From Scatophagus argus (Eukaryota; Chordata; Actinopteri; Scatophagidae), in assembly GCF_020382885.2 (NCBI RefSeq), contig NC_058496.1, positions 2,575,001 to 2,639,000 of the forward strand: 64,000 nucleotides of DNA, in the 5' to 3' direction. Below, piece after piece: positions 12,901 to 24,900 of this stretch. Positions within the stretch are counted from its first letter, which is position 1; each line of letters opens with the position of its first letter. The translations under genes and the position numbers were made by a program. The notes under the pieces were generated by a model. The model had not been told where the DNA came from. It saw only the letters and a program-made list of their open reading frames with translations, and made no database searches.

Positions 12901-15900
12901 TTTATACCTGAGACGACACTGAGGCCTGGCGTGCTGGGTCTCGAGCTGACCTCTCTGACCTCGGTGTCATCTGAAGTACTGCCAACCCCCGAGCAGCTCT
13001 CCAGCTCCTGCAGACGCTCCTCCTGTTTCAGGTCCGGGGCTTCTGCCAGTGGAGCCAAAAGGAGAAAAAGAAAGAAAAAGAAAAATTCTTTCTTTAGGAG
13101 GAAGCGATCTGAGACAGGGATGTGCACTTGAAGTGTGAAAAGAAACTGTACAACACTACAGCTTACTCTCTCTCTCTCCACCCCCATCTGATATGATTAC
13201 TGCGGAAACCAAGTGAGCACATATGTATGAAATCAAACAAAGTATTATACATTATCATGTCTTGTAACTGCCAAACCAAACCATAAAGCTGGTACTGTCA
13301 ATTCTTTGGCTACCCAATGGAGCTGTTGGGCCGAACCCAGAGGCTCCGCACTAACAGCAGTACTCATTTGCATGCTCGTTAGTAATAATGTGTTGGTGAA
13401 GTGCTCTTCAGAGTGTAGTTTTCTGCTGCCTAGCCATGAAACAAGCGCTGCACTCGAAGCGAGCCTCCGATCGTTGGTATTGCCGAGCAGAAGAGGGGCA
13501 GCAAACGGAACAAAAAGCAATCAAGACACTCATGCATGTCATCTGTGCAGTGCACGTGTTGAAGTGGTGCGCTACTTCAGTTAACATAAGGCCCAGGCTT
13601 TTCAAAGAAACGCTTAATGCTGTTGTTAAAGCACTGCTGATTTTCACAGTACACTGGTTCTCAAGTTGGAAACATAATCTCTCGTTAATAAAAGATTTGA
13701 ACTGAATGTTCAATTTGCAAAAACGGACCCACAAAAATATAATCTTAGATTCATAAGGTTGTATTAGCATTTGGGTGGTTTTCCTAACAGCACAAGATAT
13801 AAATACTAGTCTGATATTAAAGGACAGTTCACCCCAAAAATATGTATTTCTCCATCTAGACAGTTTTAATGTGAGTTCTGGACATATCGGCTGTAGAGAC
13901 GTCTACCTTCTTTTGAAAATAATGGAACAAGATGACACTTCACTTGTGGTGCTCAAAGCGCCAAAAAATACACTTGAAAAACTCACCAGCAATGAATCTG
14001 TCCAGAAATCATGACCCAGTTACTCAAGATGATCCACGGACCGTGTTATGAGCAACAAGGTGAGAGGATAAATATGTGTTTTCATTTTGGGGTGAACTGG
14101 CCCTTTAAGTCTAGCCAAATAAAAAGTTGTGACTGAGGACAGCTGTTGTCCTCGTGCTTCCTGCTCCACCACAGGTGCAAACACACCTGGTGGTCCCTCT
14201 AAGGAAACCCTGAGCTGCCTTTTACTGGCACACGCAGATCCGCCCTGAAAGACAAGCGAGTGCACTCAAATACGACGACAGATGCACACACATATTTTTT
14301 GATACAGGATGCCGTGCGACCACACCTGGTGTCCCAACCCCCACTGCACCAAACAAACATGAAATATGCATGCAAACACACAACTGTCATGGAGATGAAG
14401 ACAATAACAAAAGCTACAGAACAGGCAACAGAATGAACCTGGCTGCCTACCCGAGTCACTGGGAAGGACCTCGACGCTCCAGGCCTCGCTTGTGGTCTCT
14501 GAGATGGTGGAGCCATAGGGGTCCAGCAGCACCGAACCCGATCCGGGAAGACACAGCAGGCTGCCGAGCATGTTCTCTGCTGCTGCCCCTGAGAGCACAG
14601 AGGGACAAAGAGTTAACCTGCCTCCTCAGCTTAGAGCAGCATTTTGGTCAGGCGCAGAAAGGAAGTCACGTCTGTAGTCGCAAAGTCATCCTGAAGGCAC
14701 CGTTTTGCTCTTTAGCCTCTATGTGTTGTTAAGGCACTGTGTTGATTCATATTCTGTAATTAGCGCTAATAAATTATTCAGAATGTAAATATGAGAAGCT
14801 GAGAATGCCACTACAGAAAAGACTGACATTTTTCAGTTACAAGCATGTTCATATTTAATGCTCCATTTGTCAGCATATCATATGTTATTTTCTGGGACTA
14901 GGACTGCTTTACTGAATTACAATACCTCTAGCTCCAGCTTCTTAAATGTGAGGATCTGCTTGTCATTTATGAAATTGAGTAAATGATTTCAGTCAAAAAT
15001 CTGGTATCCACCTGCTCTAAATGGAAAGTGCCATGAGATACCTTTTGCTGTGATTTGGCGCTGTATAAATAAATTGAATTGCACCGACGCTAAGGTGTCT
15101 TTGGGTGTTGAACTCTCGGGAGAATATTTTAAATTTTACAGACTACCTGATTAATCATGAAAATGATCAGCAAAGTAATCGACAATAAAAATAAGCGTTA
15201 GATGCAGCCCTGGTTAATAATGGCAAACAAATAATGAACGATAATCATGGAATGTAGAGTTTTCCCATGTTTTATCTAAATTCAAACCTGCTCCATCACC
15301 GTTACACGAAGCCTTCAGGTGTGAATTTTAAACAACACTGTGGAATGTCCTGAGATAAGCAACAACACGAGGTAAACCCTTGGTGAACGTTGTGAGGAGG
15401 ACAGGAGACAGTCGAGCTTCGCATACAGAGACACACAGAGAGAGCTGGAGGTCACATGTGTCTCATGCTGGGACCCACAGGCGCATATACCACACTGTGC
15501 CAAAGGTCAGGGGTTAATGGTAATATCTCACCCTTCCCTGGCCTCCGGGGGCAACGACTTTGAGCTGTTGATTAAGCCTAGCATTACTCACAACCAAATT
15601 ACCGCTTCGCACATCCTCCCACAAAGTCCTCAGCTCGGTGTCCCTCCACCTCCGCTTGGGAAGCCGTGGCTTAACAAGGTGGCAGAATGCGGAGGAGGGG
15701 TGGAAGAGCTAGCAGGTGTGAGTGGGAGGTAGTGGCCAAGGCTCAAGACCAAAAATTCGACCTGAGGTAGTCGGGGCCCCCCTCGGTATGTCGTGATTCC
15801 ACTTCATGGCACACGAGCGTCATGAGCACGCATGCATGCCAGCACCCAGGCAACAGTGTGCAGTGATGCTGGCGGGGGCAGGGCTCTCAGTGACGGTGGG

Positions 15901-18900
15901 AGAGCTCCATCCCGCTGTCCGTGTTTACAGTCTTCAAGGTAGGGGCGCAGAGTACTTGTCTTTCAGGTGGATGATTAAATGAGTGGCACAACAAGAAGTG
16001 AAACAATTAGAATTTCTGCCTCATTATCATGGTAATCTTATCAGTGGGATAATGAGGTATTAATGGATATTTAATGTGCATCTCATAACCCAATCCCTTG
16101 GAGAAAACACATAAGGAAATCGCTGTAAATTCACTTAATGATGGAAAAGTCCCCCAACGCCATATTCCGAAGAATGAAAAATGGTGGATGCAAATGAGAA
16201 GGAACCAAGGTCAATAAGACTGCAGGGACCGAGTGAATGTCAGAGAGGGAGAGAAGGATAGAGAGATGGGCAGGAAAAAGACTGAGGCAGAGGAGACGGG
16301 AACACAAGCATCTGAATAACACCAAGACTCGAGCATTCTGCCTACAGTCGGTTTCACACTGATAATCCAGGTTATCTTTACGACCTGTGTTTACAGGACA
16401 GAGTGCAGAAACCGAACTTCCCCTCCACTATCTACTGAAGATGTTTATCGTATCTATCAGCAGATTATGATTATGCACGCACATATTAGCTTCTGCTGCA
16501 GTGATAATGCTGCCTAACTTCAGGATATGCTTCCAGAGACGCGTGGAAAATAACTAACTTTGCCTTACAGTTTTCTGCACCAAGTGCCTCCACTTCACTG
16601 GTGTATCCTATCAACTGGAAGATAACTGCATACTCAGGCAAATCAGTAGCAGTAAAATGAATTTTTTCTTTTCTTTACTCTCAACTTACAGGATCAAAAA
16701 GATGAATATTACCAACTAGGTTTTTGTTCTTTAGTTGAAAAAGCATACTGACACTGATACCTGCTGTATTACGGGAGACGATGTTAGAAGTTTAATCGCT
16801 GTATGGGAAGATGTTTCAATCAAAGCCCTTTTCTTGCCTTCTGGCCCTCAACCTGTAAAGCTGACAGAATGTCACCAAACTGCTGTTACCACAGCAAACA
16901 ACCAACGACTGAACGTTTGCAACCCCTACTTGCTTAATTCTGATGATGGACTGTGCCAGTGATCTTTTCTGTTGTTCAGCATGCTTGCTATAAATGGGGG
17001 TCACATATAAAGATGAGTATAAACAGTAAGGGCAATAGGCTCAAATTTGAGATATAAAAAATATTTGAATTGGGTCACTTTGAACAGCTGCGTGCACACA
17101 GCCTACATTCATAAACATATAATGCTTCCCAGCACATTTAATTCATTATCAGTTAAATCTATTATCTATCTATTTATAAGTGCTGATATGTTACATTAGA
17201 GCCCACACTGATAAACATTAAATGCAATTCATTTTCATAAATCATCCAAAAAATGCATAACAAGGTCCATACACGTCTATGAGCCTCGCCATTTGACCTG
17301 TGGCGCGTTTCATCATAGAACCTGAGCTGAGCTGCCTTGCGATGCTGTTTCACCCACATACCACAGGGTGATGACATTTCCCTACAGCTACTTAATCAAC
17401 AGTCAGAGAAGGTCCCTGTGTGCAGATAATTCATCTCATAAAATGTGTCATGATCACCCAGGCTGTGAAGATCAATCACTCTGCTTACTGATGCACGGAC
17501 TGAACGTCTACAAACACAACACAGCCGCCGCTCACCTGCTATTTCCTGCAGCCGATCTTCATCCATGTTGGGGTCAAAGTCGCTGCCGAGCACATCTGTG
17601 CTCCAGGTTTCACTGACCGTCTCAGAGATGTCCCGATCCTCCGTCAGACCCATCATGTCTCTGATCTCAAACTTGCGCAGTTTGTCATCCAGGTTGTCCT
17701 GAGTGGTGGCTGAAGGAGACATTCGGTGTTTGCTCATGAGTATTTTTCATTTATTTACAAAATCTCTCTGCCTGAAAAATAAACAATCAACTCAACGTTT
17801 TGGCCAACATACAGACACACACATTTACCTTGTTCATGCTCCAAAAGCTGGAGAGCCTCCACCCCGTTGCTCCCCGATGGTCCGGCTCCCAGCTCAGAGA
17901 CGGACTCTCCCTCCAGGTCCAGAGATGACACAGAGTTAGAACGATTGGATGGACCTGGAAGGGAAACAAAAGCATAACTTAAAACAAACACAAGGTCATA
18001 AGGTCAGACAGGAATTCAGCCAGCTGTAGCTCAATGGCCAGCACATTGGACTGTAAATGAGTTGTACCTTCCTCTGTTACTTTTTTGTTTGTTACTTTGT
18101 GTGTGGCAAGAAACCAAAGCCAATATAGACGGTTTCATTATGACAATGATGAGTTTCTCCCAAACCAAAGGGTTAAGTGGGTACACACCTGAAAGTAGTA
18201 TCCAGTACAGATAATGTACTTTTTACAAGTATCAACTGAGTAAACGTGTCAATATTAATACATGTGATGAAGAAAATTCTCTGTGGGTAGCTGGAAAAAA
18301 AACCTTCTAACCTTCTCTACTTTTTAACTTTCCCAGGACTGTGATATTACTCCGAAAATATAAAAGAAAACTATGTCAGCAATTTGTTTATCTTTATTAT
18401 CAATTATTGTGCCATTTTTTTATTTTATCAACTAATTGTTCATTCTATTAAATGTCAAAAATTGGGGAAAAAGGCTCATCACAGTTTTCCTGAAGAGAGA
18501 CCAAAGTGACATCTTTAAACCCAAAGACAAATCATTTATTATAACAGATGTCAAAGAAAAGCAGCTAATCCTGCGGACTGACCCTCCGAGATGCCTTCCA
18601 AGTTGTCACTGCAGAGGGAGAAGCGCAGGGTTTTGTCTGGTTTACCGTGCAACTTAGTATCGTCAGCATGGCCGTCCCCCTGAGCCCCATCAGCCATCTG
18701 CAGGTTCAAAACCTACAGAGCAGATGAGAGAGGATGCGCAAACATAAACAGAAATACATCACTGTATATTATATCATACTGTGTTTGCCAGTCACTCACT
18801 CTGGCCAGAGGCACAATCAAAGATGGCAGGAGATGAGGAGTTTATTTTATTTTTTTAAGGTAGATACAAGGTTTTTTATAAACTGCATCACACTGCAAGT

Positions 18901-21900
18901 ACACTCAAAACACTTTAAAATCCCTGACACTGACTCTAAGAAGTCTCACTCCCCTTCGATGACAGGAGAAAATATGACACTGAATTTATCACATCATCAG
19001 CATCTCTCCCGCAAATGAGTACATTAATTCAAGTCATATTACCTCATTCTCTGACATCATCCCAGGGACAGTCTGAGGACCAGTTCCCAGTGAAATCACC
19101 AGCACCTCCTCTGGCATCAGCTCCTGCAGGGATTCTTGGGAGCTGGCCTCTGCCTCCCCCTCCTGGGCGATGTTGGTACGGCTGCGGCTACGAGCGGCTG
19201 CTGGGTGCAGGTTGGAGGGAATTAAAAGAGAGACCACAGTTATTTTCTGATCATGACATTCAGAATAACAACACATATTGCTATGTTTTAAACCTAACAA
19301 TGTTGTTGTTGATGTAGGGAATATGATCAGGAACTCATATTTCAACAGCCTTTGCGAAAACAGACAGCAGAGAACTGAGATTCTCATCTGGTATGTCACA
19401 CAGACGTGCTTCCTGTAGCTGCTCTTCATAAGTAATGAGAATGACTCACTACCAACAGCTAGTAACACTTTTACTTCCAAACGAGCCATAAGTTACAATG
19501 GCTTTATTGGTTTCACAAAGAATATGTCAAAATTACCTTTTGAATGTTTTCCAATTCTTTCCTCACGTAGCTTAACGCCAGTGCAACATCAAAGACGAGT
19601 TTATCTCTTCATTCTCAGGGTTAGACAATTTGTTAGACATTTAGCTGACAATAATGAAGGCTGAGCTTTCTTTTAGTGTGTAAGTAATGTTTCTGGAATC
19701 TGAAAATGGTTTTCTCATTGTGCACATTGTGAGGACAGGTACACACACAAGCACATTGAAAGCTTTGCTCATCACATGCTACATCTGCCATATTATATAA
19801 ACAAAATTACTTCAACAACACTAACGTACACAAAAACTTTAACATGAAACTAAGTTCACTCTTGATATTATTTGGTACGACCTGAGCTGAAACATGGCAC
19901 CCTGACCTGCTTCCACAGTGATCTGGGATTAAAACAGCAGGTGTGACATAATGAAACAGCACACAACATTCTTATCGCTCTAAAGACGGGTCTAACGTGT
20001 TTCAGCCCCGTGTTTATGTGGCCGTGGCACACGGCATTGACTCTTTAGCTCCATCCACTGGACAGATTCCAAAAACATGAAAAGAGCAAAGTTCAGGTAC
20101 TGTGTCTGTACCCACTTCTCCAGTCATTTCAAGAGGATTACATAACAACACTTAATACATAATAACGCTGCGATCCAAGCACACACTGCAAATTAACAAC
20201 TTAAAGAGTGCAAAAATGATGCTTGTTTCGTCACACATTCTTCCGTGACACATTCCCTTAAAGCCAATTCGTTCCCAAACACAAAGAGCCGATATAATCA
20301 CTAGTTCTAACAATGAAACTGAAGCCAGCGCTGCGAAAGAAACGTCCACAGTCTCGAGTTGAGGTCCTGGCCTCCAAAGACACCAAATACATTAATAAAA
20401 AAATACAGTTTTCCATCAAACAAGAGCCATTTTGGACCCTCTTCTCGTCTCAGACTCGAGTTTTGTTGGTCTGTTGGATTGTGCTCTTACTCCACAACAG
20501 CCTGCAGCCTGCAGCTGGCTATACTCAACATGGTGCATTCAGGGCCTACTGGTAAACATACAAATGTTGTGTCTCATTCACATCCAACTATTTCTGGAAC
20601 TTATTCTTGTTTACTTAGTGAAAAACAAGAATAAATATGCCCAACTGACCACAACTCAGGCACAGACCAGAAGGAGGAAAGGTGGAAGATTTTTCCTCAC
20701 TCTACCTGGTAATGAAAAGCCATAATCCGCTGAATGAGGAAGCAAAAAAGGGGAAAAACTCAGAGAAGAAAATGAGTGGAAAAACATCTTTGTGCTAATA
20801 ATAAGCTAAAGAGCATTGTGCGAGGCAAAGCAAACACGGTGAGGGCACATGAACAGCGGCAGTGCTGGGAAAAACTGGTGAGGCGGGGAGGCTACTGTGC
20901 AGCTAGGAGCATGGACCACATGAGTGCTATCTAACACGCCACTGAGTGAAAAGAAGAGATACACAGCTTAGGTTCTCTCCAGCTCCGACACGTCCGACAG
21001 GCTACCCACCAAAAGGGGTTACTAATGGAATGTGGGCAGACAGAGTGGTGGCTGTAGGGTCCCAGGATGTTATGGCGGCTAAGTGTTGTCCTGGTCATTC
21101 ATTGGCAGCACGGGAGAAAGGAGAAGGACAAGGTGGGGAGTTGGAGAAAGAACACAGAGTTCATCTCAGAATTTAAAGTAATCTCAAGCATCAAGTCAAG
21201 ATTGTGTGTATGAAACGTCATATTTCAGAGAAGCAAAGCACAAGTGGTTCATTTCTAATTACGGGGGTGTTGCTACAGCACCATTTGTCTTGAGAATGCT
21301 AATGAAGGTGGTCTATGCATCTTTTCTATCCATTCCAATTAAAATGAGTTCATTTATATTTGGTAATTTAATTGGTTGTCATTTCTGTAATTGAGCCTCA
21401 ATCCAGGCCATGCTAATTATCTTTATAACAAGCTGAGAAGAAGCTCATTAGCTTCCTATAAAACACAGGCCTTTCACTAGCCATCACCACTCAACTCTTA
21501 CTTGTTTATTTTGCTTCTCATTAGACAAAATATCACACTTCTCTCTTCAAGCTCTTGTTTCAAATTGTGATATTCCTGTGAAGCAAAACATCCTTTCGAA
21601 CCTCCCATAACTACAAAACAGAGTGGCAGGAAGACGGGGGCTTCAGGTACCTATGGGCAGCCTGTTCTTCTTGTTGGCAGGAGTGGTAGCTGGGGAGAGC
21701 TGGGGGGTGTTGGAGGGAGTGAGCTCCAGACTGTTGCTCTTCACAGTTCGATTCTGGGGCACGTTGGCAAGCAGAGTCTCCAGAGCCATGTGCTCCTCCT
21801 CCCGAAGATGGTCCCCTGCCATCACACTGCGCACAAAGTCCACCTGTGCAGGAAGTGGTAGACTTTATACTTCAGGCCATCACAGGGTTCAGTGTTAGAA

Positions 21901-24900
21901 ATCTACTTTCCCCAAGCCAGTTTTTACTTGCAGCAATACAGTATTCTACAGAATACTGTTTACTAGTGCTTATTGAATAAGAACAAAGACTAAAGTTAAT
22001 TGTCATGTTTAATCTTACTCACCTTGTTCTCAAACTTGTGCAAAGCACATAGTTGGAGTTTTGCCCACATCCTACAACACCACCCCATTAATTTCCTGTT
22101 TTCTAAATAAATAATATTCATATGCAACTCCCAACAGAGGTGAGAAAAATGTGAGGTGGCTCACTTTGTTCATCAGCTTCAGCAAAATATTAACCGTTTG
22201 ATTTACCGGCGTACCGTGCCATTTTACTTGCCCTGGGCCAGTCGGCAATCCTTAGTGTGGAGCTTAATGAATCACTTGCCAAGCCAACAGTTATTCTGAG
22301 GAAGGGTGTGAGAGACAAGTTCGCACTCGCCAACGTCTTGTTTGACATGAATCTAAACTGTTGCTAGTACAAAATGTGGGATTACACACACAAGGTATTT
22401 TGCAATGAATGGCAGAAAAGAAAGCCACACACAGCTTTCATACCTAAACAAACCATAAGGCGCTTAAGATGGCTTATGCCCCGACATAAACATCATTATG
22501 TGCTGATGTATATGTCATAGGCTGAAGTCACACTAAGGTCACAAGGTAAGTTAATACATAGGTCTCTCCTCTTGCCAAGTGATTCATCTGCAGTTCAGGC
22601 AGACTATCCAGCATATTTTCACTTACATACAGGTTTCCTTCACATACCGCTGGCACATACTGCTACTGGCTTTCAAGTAAAAGAAGCTCACTTGCGTAGT
22701 TCCCTTTTTAAAATAAGACCTACATAGTCAAGACTGAACTGCTAGTAATTTGCTTGCAAACACTACGGAATGACATAATGTGACAATAGGTGAAGGAACA
22801 CAGAAAAGCTGCAATGGCATTATTAAGGCAAGAAAACCATAAACGACATTAACTGGAGGACATGTGCAGTAACCAGATATGTGCTCAAGAATGCTGTAAA
22901 CTATGTCTTAAAAAACTGACCTTAAAACTGGATCAACAAAAATGAGTACACTGAGTATTTCCAGAAGAATGAAGGAGCTCCAAAATCTTATCAAATCTCC
23001 TCGTTAGTGGAAGCACTTAAGATGTATGGAAACTTTAGAATATGTTGTTCTCAAACTCCCAAACGCCCCCACAGTGGCAGAACAAAACACCTCAGCCTAC
23101 CAGCACAAGCAGCTGATTATGTGTAATGTAGACCGCAGTCCTACTGAGGCCTTCGAGAAGGTTCATTGAGGACATGGGTGGGGTCTCAACTGCTCTTCCT
23201 CCGATCACCACATCCAGAAAGGCAGCAACGCAACTCTGCAGACAGAGACGACGACTAGTAAATTAACTGCATTTCAAGGAGGAAATATGCTGCACTTAGG
23301 CTGGAATTATTCAAACATCAAAAATGTCGGCACACCTTGTCAAATTTGGACAAACTGCTTTTCCGCCTTGGGTCTGCATCATCATCAGCCATGGCCAGCT
23401 GCTGCAAAAGCTGCCCAACCTATATGACATCAAGCACATAGTATCATTCTGTACTTTGAGATGATTCCTAATTGTTCAATTGTAAACAGAACACATTCTG
23501 GGTGACTGACCTGCATCAGATTGAAGCGGGCCACTTCATTGATGGGAGCGTCTGAGATGATACCATACTGCTCTGGGTTAACTATAGCTGGGCAGATGAA
23601 GCAGGTCAGCAGCAGGTCTGTACACATGGTGCGCACCTCGCCCACCTCCAGCCGCTCCACACATGACAAAGTCTTGTACATCTGTGACACAATCCAGCGG
23701 AGGCTGTGGGGAAAGCAGTAGGTGTTCTGCTTCAGGTAACCAATAAACTTGTTGACCAGAGCTACCAGCTTGGCCTCATTAGCCTCCACCGCTGCCTGCA
23801 CCCGTTGTCTGTAGCCCTCAGAGCCCTTCTCTCCAAAGCGTTCCTGCTGGGCCGGAGTGAGACGCTCCGTCACCTTGGCTGGGTCGGTCTCCAGGTGGTC
23901 TTCATCTTCTACCAGCAGCTGCATGATGGGCTCATGGAGCGTTGCAGTGAGGAAGAGCTTGGCTGAGTACAGGCCCTCAGAGAAGAGCTTGAAAAGGATG
24001 CTGAAGGCACAGGTTCCACGCCGCAGCAGGCGGCGAGGATTGTCACTCTCCTTCAGCTCAAACTCTATCAGGTATCGCAACACCTGGGAGTTGGCAAGAA
24101 AGACAGTTGCATCGGATAAAACCATCTCATTTTGCTGACAGGCTATTAAATTGTGCAGCAAGTGAATAAAAACAGACACAAGTAGGACCCCTGACCTGCA
24201 GCAGGTAGCTCTCATCTTCCTGCATAATGCAATTGCCATAAAGTGAGGTGAAGACTGTATGAATGACCCCCTGGGTGTGTTCCTGGTTCAGCCTCTCTCC
24301 TGCTACCAGACAAGATGCCACCAGTCTGGGGTTCTCCCTCAGCCGGGCCAAGAACTCGCCATAGATCGTCTCCTGGAAGCCCAGAGTCTTGTAGCCATCA
24401 ACAAACTGTGTGTCTTCCAGCATTTTGGCATGTTGGCAGCATTCGGCTGGAGAGGCCTCCGCACTGTACACACAGATGTTTCATTGCTAATCATTTACAG
24501 TGCGTCCTAGCTCCTAGCAGATGACTGAGACGATGGCAGCCAGTTATTTGGTAAATAACTTCTGAGTACCAATACTCAGTCCTACACATCTAACTGACTT
24601 ACATCCACCTTAAGACTAGCAAGTTTTTGCATTGAATCACATTCTCGAAAATAAATGAATGGTCCGGCTCAACATACTGAATATTGTTCGCTGTCATTCA
24701 TTATAACTTCTTTCTGCTCACATAAGTGCCACAAGTTGCACTAATAAATCACAGGTACGTTAACAGGAAATGTTTGCTTTCAAAACTTCCCCCTTAAACC
24801 ACAAATTTTCATTTTTACATTTCTGTTGGGGCACAGCTAAAAAAAAAAAAAAAAAAAAAAAAACAGGCTTCATGTAAGTTTCAGAGGTGATGGCAGGTGT

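Noticed and set aside
13775-14014. Plus-strand frame of 79 residues
   Set aside because: Lies inside the TTAA MITE and begins in flanking sequence; it is repeat-derived.
18018-18055. tRNA-like A-box (tagctcaatgg) suggesting a tRNA gene or SINE head
   Set aside because: No B box at the proper spacing and no cloverleaf; at most a decayed SINE head.
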